Part shown: positions 36,195-44,964 of the stretch, piece after piece
How positions within the stretch are numbered: position 1 is the stretch's first letter
How the letters are laid out: each line of letters opens with the position of its first letter
Made by a program: the position numbers and the translations under genes
Source of the DNA: Glaciimonas sp.
GTDB taxonomy: Bacteria > Pseudomonadota > Gammaproteobacteria > Burkholderiales > Burkholderiaceae_D
Length of the DNA: 64,000 nucleotides
NCBI GenBank assembly: GCA_012927625.1
Contig: JABBOV010000024.1
Coordinates: 248,001-312,000 of the forward strand
Direction of reading: 5' to 3'
Notes under the pieces: generated by a model
Seen by the model: the letters and a program-made list of their open reading frames with translations, nothing else
What the model was told of the DNA's origin: nothing
Database searches by the model: none

Positions 36195-39100
36195 ATGCCG
36201 GGCTTAACTATGACCGCCAATCTTTTGAAATCACTGCAACGTGTTGTCGACAATCCCAATATGTCGGCACCGGAAGTGCAATTACTTTCGAATGGCAGAT
36301 ATCACGTGATGGTCACCAACCGGGGCGGCGGCTATAGCCACTGGAAAGATCTCGCGGTGACACGCTGGCGCGAAGATAAGACTTGCGACAATTGGGGCAC
36401 TTTTTGCTACCTTCGCGACCTTGCAAGCGGGTATCTCTGGTCAACCACTTATCAGCCGACACTGCGGCGCGCGGACACTTATGCAGCCGTGTTTTCGGCA
36501 GGGCGCGCCACGTTCCGTCGCAGCGATCACGATATCGAAACGCATGCCGACATTGCAGTTTCGCCGCAAGATGACGTCGAATTGCGCCGCGTGCGTATAG
36601 TCAACCGTTCTTCTGTGCGCAAGACGCTCGATGTAGCGAGTTATGCTGAAATTGTGCTCGCGCAGCCTGGCACGGACGCGGCGCATCAGGCATTCAACAA
36701 GCTATTTGTCGAAACGGAAATTATCCGGGAGCACCAGGCCATCCTGGGCCATCACCGGCCGCGTGCGCCCGATGATCCGAATCCCTGGATGTTTCACCTG
36801 CTGGTGGCGCACCAGCCAACGGATGGCGCGCTTTCCTACGAGACGGATCGAATGCGTTTCATCGGGCGCGGCCGCACTACGGCTGATCCGCAGGCGATGG
36901 ACAGCGACGCGCCATTATCGGGAAGCGCAGGCCCCGTGCTCGACCCGATAGCCGCGATTCGCTGTCGGTTCTCGCTCGATCCGGGGCAAGCCGTCACCGT
37001 GGATTTAATCACCGGCATCGGCGAAACACGCGAAGCATGCATTGGGCTGGTTCAGCGATATCAAGACCGGCAGTGTGCGGATCATCTTTTTGCTGCGGCG
37101 TCTACCTGCAATCGGGCGCTTCGAAACAAGCTCCGCGCCGCGGAGACTGATGTGCACCTGTATGAGCACCTCGCCAGTTCCATCCTCTACGCCAGCGGTG
37201 CACACCGCGCCGATGCACGTATTCTCGCTAAGAATCAGTTGGGCCAGTCCGGCCTATGGCGGTATGCGATCTCCGGCGATTTGCCGATCGTGCTGCTACG
37301 CATGTCGAACCCGGCAAATATCGAACTGGCACGCCAACTCATACAGGCGCACGCATATTGGCGTCTGAAAGGGCTTGCGGTGGATCTGGTTATCATCGGC
37401 GAGGATCGCGACGGCCACCCACCCTTAAAAGAACAGATCGCGCAATTCATCACTGCCAGCGGCGATGCCGATCAAATTGACCGGACCGGCGGCATTTTCG
37501 TGCTGGCCGCCGATCAGGTCGAGGATGAAGGCTTCACTCTTTTGCAAGCGGTTGCCCGCGTCATCATCAACGATGACGACGGCAGCTTGGCGCAGCAGAT
37601 CGGACGCCACGGATTGGCACCAACGCCGTTAGCGCCGATATGGGAAGCAGCAGTCGTGCGCGATACCGGAAACCGTCCGGCAGTCATCGAACTGCCGCAG
37701 CGCGACTTGATTTTCGGTAACGGATTGGGCGGATTCACACCGGATGGGCGCGAGTATGTCATCACGGTCAGTTCCGCACAGATGACACCCACGCCCTGGG
37801 TGAATATCCTGGCAAACCCGTCATTCGGCACCCTGATCACGGAGAGCGGCAGCGCCCATACATGGAGCGAGAACGCGCACGAATTCCGTCTCACGCCGTG
37901 GTCGAACGATCCGGTAAGCGACGCCAATACCGAAGCGTATTACTTGCGTGACGAGGAAAGCGGCCATTTCTGGTCGCCCACGCTGCTGCCTAGTGGCGGC
38001 GCCACGCCGTATGTCACTCGGCATGGCTTTGGCTACAGCGTTTTCGAACACAGCGAGGAGGGCATCGACTCCGAATTGTGCGTGTATGTGGCGATCGATG
38101 CGCCGGTCAAGTTCGCCAGATTAAAGCTGCGCAACCGGTCAGGACGCGCACGCCACCTTTCCGTGACCGGCTACGTGGAATGGGTGCTGGGCGACGAGAA
38201 TACAAAAACGCGTATGCACGTGATCACCAGTATCGATGCCGGCAGCGGCGCGTTGTTTGCGCGCAATGCCTACAACACGGCGTTTTCCGGGCGCACTGCG
38301 TTTTTTGATGTAGATGCCGATGTAGATGCCGATGATACGGCCGAGCGAAGCGTGTGTGGCGATCGTGAAACGTTCCTCGGACGCAACGGCACTTTGCGCC
38401 ATCCTGCCGCGCTGGCGCTGATGCAGCCGCGACTGGATGGCACGGTGGGGGCGGGGCTGGACCCGTGCGCCGCACTCCGAATACCGTTTGCGTTGGCCGA
38501 TGGGCAGACTCGCGAGATCGTATTTCGGCTGGGGGCCGGAGAGAACGCCGAGGCAGCGCGCGATTTGGTGCAGCGCTCGCGTGGTGCCACGGCCGCACAC
38601 CATGCGTTTTCTGCCGTGAAGCAATACTGGAAAGACACGCTGGGAACCGTGCAAGTCAAAACGCCGGACCGGTCTCTGGACGTGCTGACCAACGGCTGGC
38701 TCGTGTACCAGGTTCTGGCGTGCCGGCTATGGGGACGCACCGCGTTCTATCAAGCGAGCGGCGCTTTTGGCTTTCGCGATCAGCTGCAAGACGTGATGTC
38801 GCTGGTCCACGCCGCTCCGGCTCTGGTGCGCGCGCATGTGCTGCTCTGTGCGTCGCGCCAGTTTCCCGAAGGCGACGTCCAGCACTGGTGGCATCCGCCG
38901 GCAGGGCGCGGGGTGCGCACTCATTGTTCGGATGATTACCTGTGGTTGCCGCTGGCGACGTGCCGCTACGTACTGTCCAGCGGCGACATCGGCGTGCTCG
39001 ATGCGCCTGTTCATTTCCTCGAAGGCAGTGCGTTGAAGGCCGAAGACGAGTCTTGCTACGAACTTCCCAAGCAGTCGCAACAGCAGGCCAGCTTGTACGA

Positions 39101-40124
39101 CCACTGTGTGCGGGCCATCCAGAGGGGCTTGCGTTTCGGCGCGCACGGCTTGCCGCTGATGGGTTCGGGCGACTGGAACGATGGCATGAATCTGGTGGGC
39201 GCGGGAGGCAAGGGCGAAAGCGTCTGGCTCGGTTTTTTCCTGTGCACGGTGTTGACGAAATTCAGTGAACTCGCGCAGCGGCATAACGATCCGTCATTTG
39301 CCGAGCGCTGCCTGCACGAGTCGGCCCGACTGCGCGACGCCATCGAGCGCAGCAGTTGGGATGGCGACTGGTATCAACGCGCATGGTTTGATGATGGTTC
39401 GGTATTGGGCTCCGCAAAAAATTCCGAATGCCGAATCGATTCGATTGCGCAGAGTTGGGCGGTTCTGTCCGGCGCGGGCGATGCGCAGCGCGCGCGCCAG
39501 GCAATGGACGCTGTCGACAGAGAGCTCGTGCACAGCGAAGGGGCATTGATCCAATTGCTGAATCCACCGTTCGACCAGTTCGAACCCAATCCCGGTTACA
39601 TCAAAGGATATCTGCGTGGCGTGCGCGAGAACGGCGGCCAATATACCCATGCGGCGGTCTGGGCCGCGATGGCATTCGCAGCCTTGGGCAACGCTGAGCG
39701 CGCCTGGGAACTGTTCGAGATGATCAATCCGATCAATCATGCAGCCTCGGCGGAGGCGATTGCGGTTTATAAGACGGAGCCGTACGTGCTGGCGTCGGAT
39801 GTCTATGCACTTGCGCCGCACGTCGGGCGCGGCGGTTGGACGTGGTATACCGGCTCGGCCGGCTGGATGTACCAATTTATCGTTGAGTCGCTCCTGGGTC
39901 TGCGGCGCGAAGCAGACCAATTGCATTTTGCGCCGTGCGTGCCTGCCCACTGGAAGTCGTTCGAGGTGATCTACCGCTATCGAAAGACGACTTATCACAT
40001 TACCGTGCTGCCGCACGCCACGACGGATAAGGCGAGATTGACAATCGATGGCGTCGAGCGGCCCGGCTCGATTATTGCGCTGGTGGATGACCAGCAACCA
40101 CATTCAGTCGAGGTTATGGTTTGA
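36195..40124 (+). CDS. Stand-alone GH94 phosphorylase half of NdvB (cyclic beta-1,2-glucan synthase C-terminal region)
   Basis: About 1309 aa. The sequence matches only the C-terminal half of NdvB/ChvB proteins. It has two carbohydrate-binding segments (LLSNGRYHVMVTNRGGGYS; LGGFTPDGREYVITVSSAQM), then a GH94 (alpha/alpha)6 domain with GAFGFRDQLQDVMSL, EGDVQHWWHPPAGRG, the general-acid motif GSGDWNDGMNLVG and GYIKGYLRGVRENGGQYTHA. The GT84 and membrane parts are missing, so it cannot make glucan from UDP-glucose. Phosphorolysis of beta-1,2-glucan to glucose-1-phosphate is likely. The start is uncertain: ATG 36195 or 36210, or TTG 36105, none with a good ribosome site. Confidence 0.88.
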   Translation: MPGLTMTANLLKSLQRVVDNPNMSAPEVQLLSNGRYHVMVTNRGGGYSHWKDLAVTRWREDKTCDNWGTFCYLRDLASGYLWSTTYQPTLRRADTYAAVFSAGRATFRRSDHDIETHADIAVSPQDDVELRRVRIVNRSSVRKTLDVASYAEIVLAQPGTDAAHQAFNKLFVETEIIREHQAILGHHRPRAPDDPNPWMFHLLVAHQPTDGALSYETDRMRFIGRGRTTADPQAMDSDAPLSGSAGPVLDPIAAIRCRFSLDPGQAVTVDLITGIGETREACIGLVQRYQDRQCADHLFAAASTCNRALRNKLRAAETDVHLYEHLASSILYASGAHRADARILAKNQLGQSGLWRYAISGDLPIVLLRMSNPANIELARQLIQAHAYWRLKGLAVDLVIIGEDRDGHPPLKEQIAQFITASGDADQIDRTGGIFVLAADQVEDEGFTLLQAVARVIINDDDGSLAQQIGRHGLAPTPLAPIWEAAVVRDTGNRPAVIELPQRDLIFGNGLGGFTPDGREYVITVSSAQMTPTPWVNILANPSFGTLITESGSAHTWSENAHEFRLTPWSNDPVSDANTEAYYLRDEESGHFWSPTLLPSGGATPYVTRHGFGYSVFEHSEEGIDSELCVYVAIDAPVKFARLKLRNRSGRARHLSVTGYVEWVLGDENTKTRMHVITSIDAGSGALFARNAYNTAFSGRTAFFDVDADVDADDTAERSVCGDRETFLGRNGTLRHPAALALMQPRLDGTVGAGLDPCAALRIPFALADGQTREIVFRLGAGENAEAARDLVQRSRGATAAHHAFSAVKQYWKDTLGTVQVKTPDRSLDVLTNGWLVYQVLACRLWGRTAFYQASGAFGFRDQLQDVMSLVHAAPALVRAHVLLCASRQFPEGDVQHWWHPPAGRGVRTHCSDDYLWLPLATCRYVLSSGDIGVLDAPVHFLEGSALKAEDESCYELPKQSQQQASLYDHCVRAIQRGLRFGAHGLPLMGSGDWNDGMNLVGAGGKGESVWLGFFLCTVLTKFSELAQRHNDPSFAERCLHESARLRDAIERSSWDGDWYQRAWFDDGSVLGSAKNSECRIDSIAQSWAVLSGAGDAQRARQAMDAVDRELVHSEGALIQLLNPPFDQFEPNPGYIKGYLRGVRENGGQYTHAAVWAAMAFAALGNAERAWELFEMINPINHAASAEAIAVYKTEPYVLASDVYALAPHVGRGGWTWYTGSAGWMYQFIVESLLGLRREADQLHFAPCVPAHWKSFEVIYRYRKTTYHITVLPHATTDKARLTIDGVERPGSIIALVDDQQPHSVEVMV

Positions 40125-40344
40125 TTAACTGTTCAGCCCGCTAGGTGAGGACTGTTTGGTCCCCTCTCCCACTTGTGGGAGAGGGTTAGGGAGAGGGTCT
40201 TAGCAAACATTCCGGCCGCATTATGTGGCAATGGAATCAAGGTTGAGCCTTGTTTTGACCACCTTGCCTATTGCGAGCACCCTCTCCCCGGCCCTCTCCC
40301 GCGAGCGGGAGAGGGGGGCTACCCATAGCGGGGTGAATAGTAAC
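40125..40344. mobile_element. Degenerate MITE-like element with IS66-like ends, containing a REP pair
   Basis: TTAACTGTTCAGCCCGC (40125-40141) and GCGGGGTGAATAGTAAC (40328-40344) form an imperfect inverted repeat, 13 of 17 bases. They resemble the ends of the clear MITE at 51281-51447. The flanking octamers TGGTTTGA and TTGTTTTA agree in 6 of 8 bases, as an old target duplication would. It directly abuts the stop codon of the phosphorylase gene. I infer an old insertion. Confidence 0.45.
40161..40317. repeat. Inverted pair of REP-like palindromic repeats (REPIN-like)
   Basis: The first unit (40161-40198) is CCCTCTCCC, loop, GGGAGAGGG, TTA, GGGAGAGGG. The second (40279-40317) is its reverse complement with CCGG in place of TTA and GCGAGC in the loop. 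Two REP units in opposite orientation about 80 bp apart make a REPIN-like hairpin. Similar C/T-G/A-rich repeats are widespread between genes in proteobacteria. Confidence 0.75.
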
Positions 40345-40362
40345 TTGTTTTATTAAATATAT

Positions 40363-40432
40363 GGAGTATGGAAATTTTCATGGCATCGTCAGCATATATT
40401 TATGCGTATATAAAATATACTGAGACCAGTAG
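40363..40432 (+). repeat. Dispersed 70-bp intergenic repeat, copy C
   Basis: It starts GGAGTATGG and has the hairpin-forming centre GCATATATTTATGC. It ends AAAATATACTGAGACCAGTA. It aligns to copies A, B and D with one gap. It lies 85 bp before gnd and 18 bp after the MITE-like element. Confidence 0.7.
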
Positions 40433-40517
40433 TTGGTGTTCATCCAACGTGTATTGCAGCGTGGGTGCTGCTGCAAGGTCCCAATGTCCAAGTGTCATTT
40501 AAGCAAGGAGGTTCAAG

Positions 40518-41552
40518 ATGCAGATCGGCATGATTGGATTGGGGCGCATGGGCACCCGTATGGTGCAACGCCTGACGAAGGGCGGTCACGAGTGCGTGGT
40601 CTATGACGTGCGGGCAGAGGCCGTCAAGGCCGTCCTGCATCCCGGCGTCGTCGGGGCGTCTTCCCTTGAAGACCTGGTGGCCAAGCTACGCAAGCCCAGC
40701 GCGATCTGGTTGATGGTGCCCGCAGCTACGGTTGATGAAGGTCTGGCGATGCTGGCGCCGCTACTCGACGCCGGCGACATCATTATTGATGGCGGCAACT
40801 CCTACTACCACGACGATATCCGGCGCGGTACTGAAATGAAAACGCGCGGGATCCATTACGTGGACGTCGGAACGAGCGGTGGCGTCGCGGGGCTGGAGCA
40901 TGGCTATTGCCTGATGATCGGTGGCGAAAAAGAAGTCGTTCAACATCTGGCCCCGATCTTTACCACACTCGCTCCAGGTGTCGACGCGGCGCCACTCACG
41001 GCCGGCCGGGAAAAGTCTGACAGTACCGCCGAACAGGGCTACTTGCACTGCGGTCCACAAGGGGCTGGGCATTTCGTCAAGATGGTTCATAACGGCATCG
41101 AATACGGGATCATGGCCGCGTATGCCGAAGGGTTGAACATTCTCCGGAACGCCAACGTCGGGAAGCAGAAAAACGATGCGGACGCCGAAACGACACCGCT
41201 GCGCAATCCGGAATATTATCAATATGAATTGGATCTGCCCGAGATCACGGAACTCTGGCGGCGCGGCAGCGTAATCGGCTCGTGGTTGCTCGATCTCACC
41301 GCCAGCGCGCTTCTGAGTGACCCGAAGCTGGAAAATTACGTGGGCCGAGTGTCGGATTCAGGAGAAGGGCGGTGGACGATTATGGCGGCTATCGACGAAG
41401 CCGTACCAGTACCCGTCCTGAGTGCTGCGCTTTATGAACGCTTCACCTCACGCGGTGAGGCCGATTTTGCCGACAAGGTATTGTCAGCCATGCGGCACGG
41501 ATTCGGCGGCCATCTGGAAAAGGCCGTCAGGCAGAAAGGGGATGGACGATGA
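40518..41552 (+). CDS. gnd: 6-phosphogluconate dehydrogenase (decarboxylating), short GndA-type
   Basis: 344 aa, shorter than the 470-aa E. coli enzyme and typical of the NAD-preferring YqeC/GndA form. The N-terminal motif is [20 protein letters not shown]. Next come [20 protein letters not shown] (substrate loop) and [20 protein letters not shown] with the catalytic lysine and asparagine. It converts 6-phosphogluconate to ribulose-5-phosphate. AAGGAGG, the strongest ribosome site in the region, precedes the ATG. Its stop overlaps the zwf start (ATGA), so this is the first gene of a coupled operon. Confidence 0.95.
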   Translation: MQIGMIGLGRMGTRMVQRLTKGGHECVVYDVRAEAVKAVLHPGVVGASSLEDLVAKLRKPSAIWLMVPAATVDEGLAMLAPLLDAGDIIIDGGNSYYHDDIRRGTEMKTRGIHYVDVGTSGGVAGLEHGYCLMIGGEKEVVQHLAPIFTTLAPGVDAAPLTAGREKSDSTAEQGYLHCGPQGAGHFVKMVHNGIEYGIMAAYAEGLNILRNANVGKQKNDADAETTPLRNPEYYQYELDLPEITELWRRGSVIGSWLLDLTASALLSDPKLENYVGRVSDSGEGRWTIMAAIDEAVPVPVLSAALYERFTSRGEADFADKVLSAMRHGFGGHLEKAVRQKGDGR

Positions 41553-42937
41553 CGGCATCCCATTCCGACGCCTTTGTTTTCTTCGGCGCCACAGGGGACC
41601 TGGCCTACAAGAAGATATTCCCGGCGCTGCAGGCAATGATCAAGCACGGCCATCTCGATCTGCCGATCATCGGGGTGGCGAAATCCGGCTGGAATCTCGA
41701 TCAATTCCGGGACCGCGCGCGCGACAGCCTGGAGAAGCATGGCGGTTTGGATGCCGATGCATTTGCGAAACTCGCGGCCCGGCTCCATTACATCAGTGGC
41801 GATTACCAGGACGACGCGACGTATGCACAACTGCGCCGGGCATTGGGCGACGCGGTACGGCCGCTGCACTATCTGGCGATTCCGCCAAGCATGTTCGAAT
41901 CCGTCACACAAGGGCTCGCCAAATCCGGCTGCGCCCGGGATGCCCGGGTAATTGTCGAAAAGCCTTTTGGCCGCGATCTTGCTTCGGCGCAAGCACTCAA
42001 TCGCACGCTGCTTACATCCTTTGCCGAGGACGCTATTTTTCGCATCGATCATTATCTCGCCAAGGAAGCGGTCGAAAACCTGATTTACTTCCGGTTTGCC
42101 AACACCTTCATTGAGCCGGTCTGGCACCGCGACTATGTTGCAAGTGTGCAGATCACCATGGCCGAGCAATTCGGCGTGCAGGGGCGGGGCGCTTTCTATG
42201 AGGAAGTAGGTGCGATACGCGACGTGGTACAGAATCACATGCTGCAAGTGATGACGCTGCTCACGATGGAAATTCCGCTGGATGGCGGCCCGGATGCAAT
42301 ACGTGACGAAAAGCTGCGAGTCTTATGCGCGATGCGCCCGCTAGTGCCGGCGGAGGTCGTGCGAGGTCAGTTCCGCGATTATCACGACGAGGCCGGCGTG
42401 TCGCCCGATTCGCAGGTCGAGACGTTCGCGGCGCTGCGATTGCATATCGACAATACGCGCTGGGCAGGGGTACCTTTCTATATCCGCGCCGGCAAGCAAT
42501 TACCGGTCACCTGCACCGAAGTGATGATCGAACTCAAACCACCGTCACACGCAGTATTCGATGCTGACAGCTCCGGCCAGTTGAATTATTTCCGTTTCCG
42601 GCTCAGCCCGGATGTTTTGATTACGGTCGGCGCCCGGACCAAAGTTCCCGGGGAGTCGATGGTCGGCGCAGCCACGGAGCTTATTGCGCATCACCATCCC
42701 TGCGATGAAATGACGCCCTATGAACGCCTGCTTGGCGATGCCCTGCACGGAGACGCTAGCTTGTTTGCACGTGGCGACACGGTCGAAGCAGCCTGGCGCG
42801 TGGTGGACCCCATCCTCGGCAACGCCGTGCCGGTTGCCGCTTACGAACCGGATACCTGGGGACCGCCTGCAGCCTGGCAGATCATGGCTGGCGACGATCA
42901 ATGGCACAACCCAGCATTGGAGGAAACGTCCCCATGA
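41549..42937 (+). CDS. zwf: Glucose-6-phosphate dehydrogenase
   Basis: 462 aa. The nucleotide site is [19 protein letters not shown] and the catalytic signature is [21 protein letters not shown], with the conserved histidine and lysine. [12 protein letters not shown] and [15 protein letters not shown] are further landmarks. It oxidises glucose-6-phosphate and makes NADPH. It is coupled by ATGA overlaps to gnd upstream and the HAD gene downstream. Confidence 0.97.
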   Translation: MTASHSDAFVFFGATGDLAYKKIFPALQAMIKHGHLDLPIIGVAKSGWNLDQFRDRARDSLEKHGGLDADAFAKLAARLHYISGDYQDDATYAQLRRALGDAVRPLHYLAIPPSMFESVTQGLAKSGCARDARVIVEKPFGRDLASAQALNRTLLTSFAEDAIFRIDHYLAKEAVENLIYFRFANTFIEPVWHRDYVASVQITMAEQFGVQGRGAFYEEVGAIRDVVQNHMLQVMTLLTMEIPLDGGPDAIRDEKLRVLCAMRPLVPAEVVRGQFRDYHDEAGVSPDSQVETFAALRLHIDNTRWAGVPFYIRAGKQLPVTCTEVMIELKPPSHAVFDADSSGQLNYFRFRLSPDVLITVGARTKVPGESMVGAATELIAHHHPCDEMTPYERLLGDALHGDASLFARGDTVEAAWRVVDPILGNAVPVAAYEPDTWGPPAAWQIMAGDDQWHNPALEETSP

Positions 42938-43644
42938 AAACGCGCAATGAGATCGTTTTCCTGCTTGACTGCGATAACACGCTGCTCGACAACGATTGCG
43001 TGCTGAAGGATCTTCAGATCCATCTCGAGCGTGAATTCGGCGCCGCGAACCGGGACCGCTACTGGCAAATTTTCGAGGCGTTGCGCGCCGAACTTGGATA
43101 TGCGGATTACCTGGGCGCATTGCAACGCTACCGAGCCGACGCGATGAATGATCCGCGCTTGCTGCAAATGTCCGCGTTTCTGGTGGACTATCCATTTGCC
43201 GACCGCTTGTATCCGGGCGCGCTCGACGTCATCGAACATCTTGGCGCATGGGGGCCGACGGTTATCCTGTCGGACGGCGATGTAGTCTTTCAGCCGCTAA
43301 AAATCGAGCGCTCGGGGTTATGGGATGCGGTCGATGGTCGCGTGTTGATCTATATTCATAAAGAAAAAATGCTCGATGACGTCGAGCAACGCTACCCGGC
43401 CCGTCATTACGTAATGGTCGATGACAAGCTGCGCATCCTGGCGGCAATGAAGAACATTCTGGAAGAGCGGCTGGCGACCGTCTTTCCGCGCCAGGGGCAC
43501 TACGCCTTCGACCCGCACAACATGGCCACTTATCCAGCCGCTGATCTGACGGTCGAGCGTATCGGCGATTTGATTAATTACGACTTGCCGGCCCTGCTGG
43601 GTGCCGCCCGCGCAAGTCATACTGATAAGAGGTCACCATCATGA
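42934..43644 (+). CDS. HAD-superfamily hydrolase
   Basis: 236 aa from ATG 42934, which has GGAGGAAAC upstream and overlaps the zwf stop. Motif I is FLLDCDNTLLDNDCVLKDL (D-x-D-N-T), motif II is TVILSDGDVVFQPLK (S) and the third acidic motif is YVMVDDKLRILAAM. A helical cap lies between motifs I and II. It should remove a phosphate from a sugar phosphate or similar molecule. The operon position between zwf and tal suggests a pentose phosphate intermediate, for example 6-phosphogluconolactone or a toxic side product, but this is inference. Confidence 0.88.
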   Translation: MKTRNEIVFLLDCDNTLLDNDCVLKDLQIHLEREFGAANRDRYWQIFEALRAELGYADYLGALQRYRADAMNDPRLLQMSAFLVDYPFADRLYPGALDVIEHLGAWGPTVILSDGDVVFQPLKIERSGLWDAVDGRVLIYIHKEKMLDDVEQRYPARHYVMVDDKLRILAAMKNILEERLATVFPRQGHYAFDPHNMATYPAADLTVERIGDLINYDLPALLGAARASHTDKRSPS

Positions 43645-44747
43645 ATGCCAATGATCATCTGCATGAACTCGGTCAAAGTCTGTGGCTCGACAACATCACG
43701 CGCGGACTGCTGGTAAGCGGCACATTGCAGCGCTATCTGCGCGACTTCGCCGTCACCGGCCTGACTTCGAACCCGACGATCTTCGATCTCGCGATTCGAA
43801 ATACGAATTTCTACGATGCGGCGATTCAAGCCAAGGTCGCCGAAGGAAAATCAGGCGAGGCCCTGTTTTTCGAGCTGGCGCTGGAAGACCTGACGCAGGC
43901 CGCCGATCTGTTTCGCCCTATCCACGAAGCGACAGCCGGCGTCGATGGCTGGGTTTCGCTCGAAGTGTCGCCGTTGCTGGCGAACGATGCGGCGGGCACG
44001 GTGCGCGAAGCCGCGCAACTCCATGCACGTGCGCAACGGGCCAATCTGTTCATCAAGATTCCGGGCACGCCGGCTGGCATCACTGCGATTGAGGAATCGA
44101 TCTTCGCCGGTGTGCCGGTTAACGTGACGCTGCTATTCTCTCGCGAGCAATACCTGGCGGCTGCTGCTGCCTACATGCGCGGCATCGAGCGACGCATCGC
44201 AGCCGGGCTTGATCCAAAAGTCGACTCGGTTGCCTCGATTTTCGTCAGCCGCTGGGATGTGGCCGTCAAGGACAAGGTTCCCGCAGCACTTGCCAATCAT
44301 CTTGGCATCGCCATCGCGCGGCGCACCTACCGGGCCTATCGCGAACTATTGGTCTCGCCGCGCTGGCGCAAGCTCGCAGACGCCGGTGTCCGGGAGCAAC
44401 GTCTGCTGTGGGGCAGTACCGGTACCAAAGACCCTGCTGCACCAGATACGCTCTATCTGGAGGCGCTCGCCGCACCCAACACCATCAACACCATTCCCGA
44501 AAAGACGCTGCTTGCTTTCGCCGATCACGGCACGGTGAACGGCAGTATGCCGGCGGACGGTGGCGATGCGGAAAAAGTACTCGCGGCCTTTGCGCAGGCC
44601 GGTGTGGACGAGACAGCACTGGCCACTCAGTTGCAGCGTGAGGGCGTCGAATCTTTCAGCAAGTCCTGGAACGATTTGATGGCGCTGATTGCCAGCAAGA
44701 GCGCAACGCTTGTGAAAAGCGAATCCGGCGCTGGTGCGCGATCATGA
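43641..44747 (+). CDS. tal: Transaldolase
   Basis: 368 aa, the longer transaldolase type. TGLTSNPTIFDLAIRNTNF is the family N-terminal signature. The Schiff-base lysine is K139 in LFIKIPGTPAGITAIEESI, followed by VPVNVTLLFSREQYLAAAAA and RLLWGSTGTKDPAAPDTLYL. It exchanges a dihydroxyacetone unit between sugar phosphates, linking with transketolase encoded 8 kb upstream. The start overlaps the HAD stop and its stop overlaps the next ORF, both by ATGA. Confidence 0.96.
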   Translation: MNANDHLHELGQSLWLDNITRGLLVSGTLQRYLRDFAVTGLTSNPTIFDLAIRNTNFYDAAIQAKVAEGKSGEALFFELALEDLTQAADLFRPIHEATAGVDGWVSLEVSPLLANDAAGTVREAAQLHARAQRANLFIKIPGTPAGITAIEESIFAGVPVNVTLLFSREQYLAAAAAYMRGIERRIAAGLDPKVDSVASIFVSRWDVAVKDKVPAALANHLGIAIARRTYRAYRELLVSPRWRKLADAGVREQRLLWGSTGTKDPAAPDTLYLEALAAPNTINTIPEKTLLAFADHGTVNGSMPADGGDAEKVLAAFAQAGVDETALATQLQREGVESFSKSWNDLMALIASKSATLVKSESGAGARS

Positions 44748-44827
44748 ATGACTCGGCCACCACGCCCACAGCCCACCTCAACGCATTAATCCGGCGCTAC
44801 CGCCGGCTCCGGGAGAGACAATCATGA
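44744..44827 (+). CDS. 27-codon ORF coupled to tal, unknown
   Basis: 27 aa, ending in a strongly basic stretch (NALIRRYRRLRERQS). It overlaps the tal stop by ATGA and the following ORF by ATGA, exactly as the other genes in this operon do, which is the only evidence for translation. It may be a leader that couples the next gene, or the leftover start of a deleted gene. It is too short to place in a family. Confidence 0.4.
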   Translation: MNDSATTPTAHLNALIRRYRRLRERQS

Positions 44828-44913
44828 ACCTGGGCTATTCCACACCGCTTTATCTGTTGCCGTTCGATCATCGCCAATCCTACGTAGCCGGCATGTTCCA
44901 TTTCTGTGTCTGA
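44824..44913 (+). pseudogene. Truncated N-terminus of a DUF2090/deoxyketogluconate-aldolase-like protein
   Basis: 29 codons reading LYLLPFDHRQSYVAGMF before a stop. This matches, from family knowledge, the start of the LacD-like/DUF2090 sugar-phosphate aldolase domain, where PFDHR opens the first barrel strand. The rest of the gene is missing: 50 bp later the convergent efflux ATPase gene ends. I infer a 3' deletion that removed the last gene of the pentose phosphate operon. Confidence 0.6.
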
Positions 44914-44964
44914 CGCCCGGTTAAGGATGTAGCTTAGCTTGACGAAATCACCGGTCAGTTGAGT

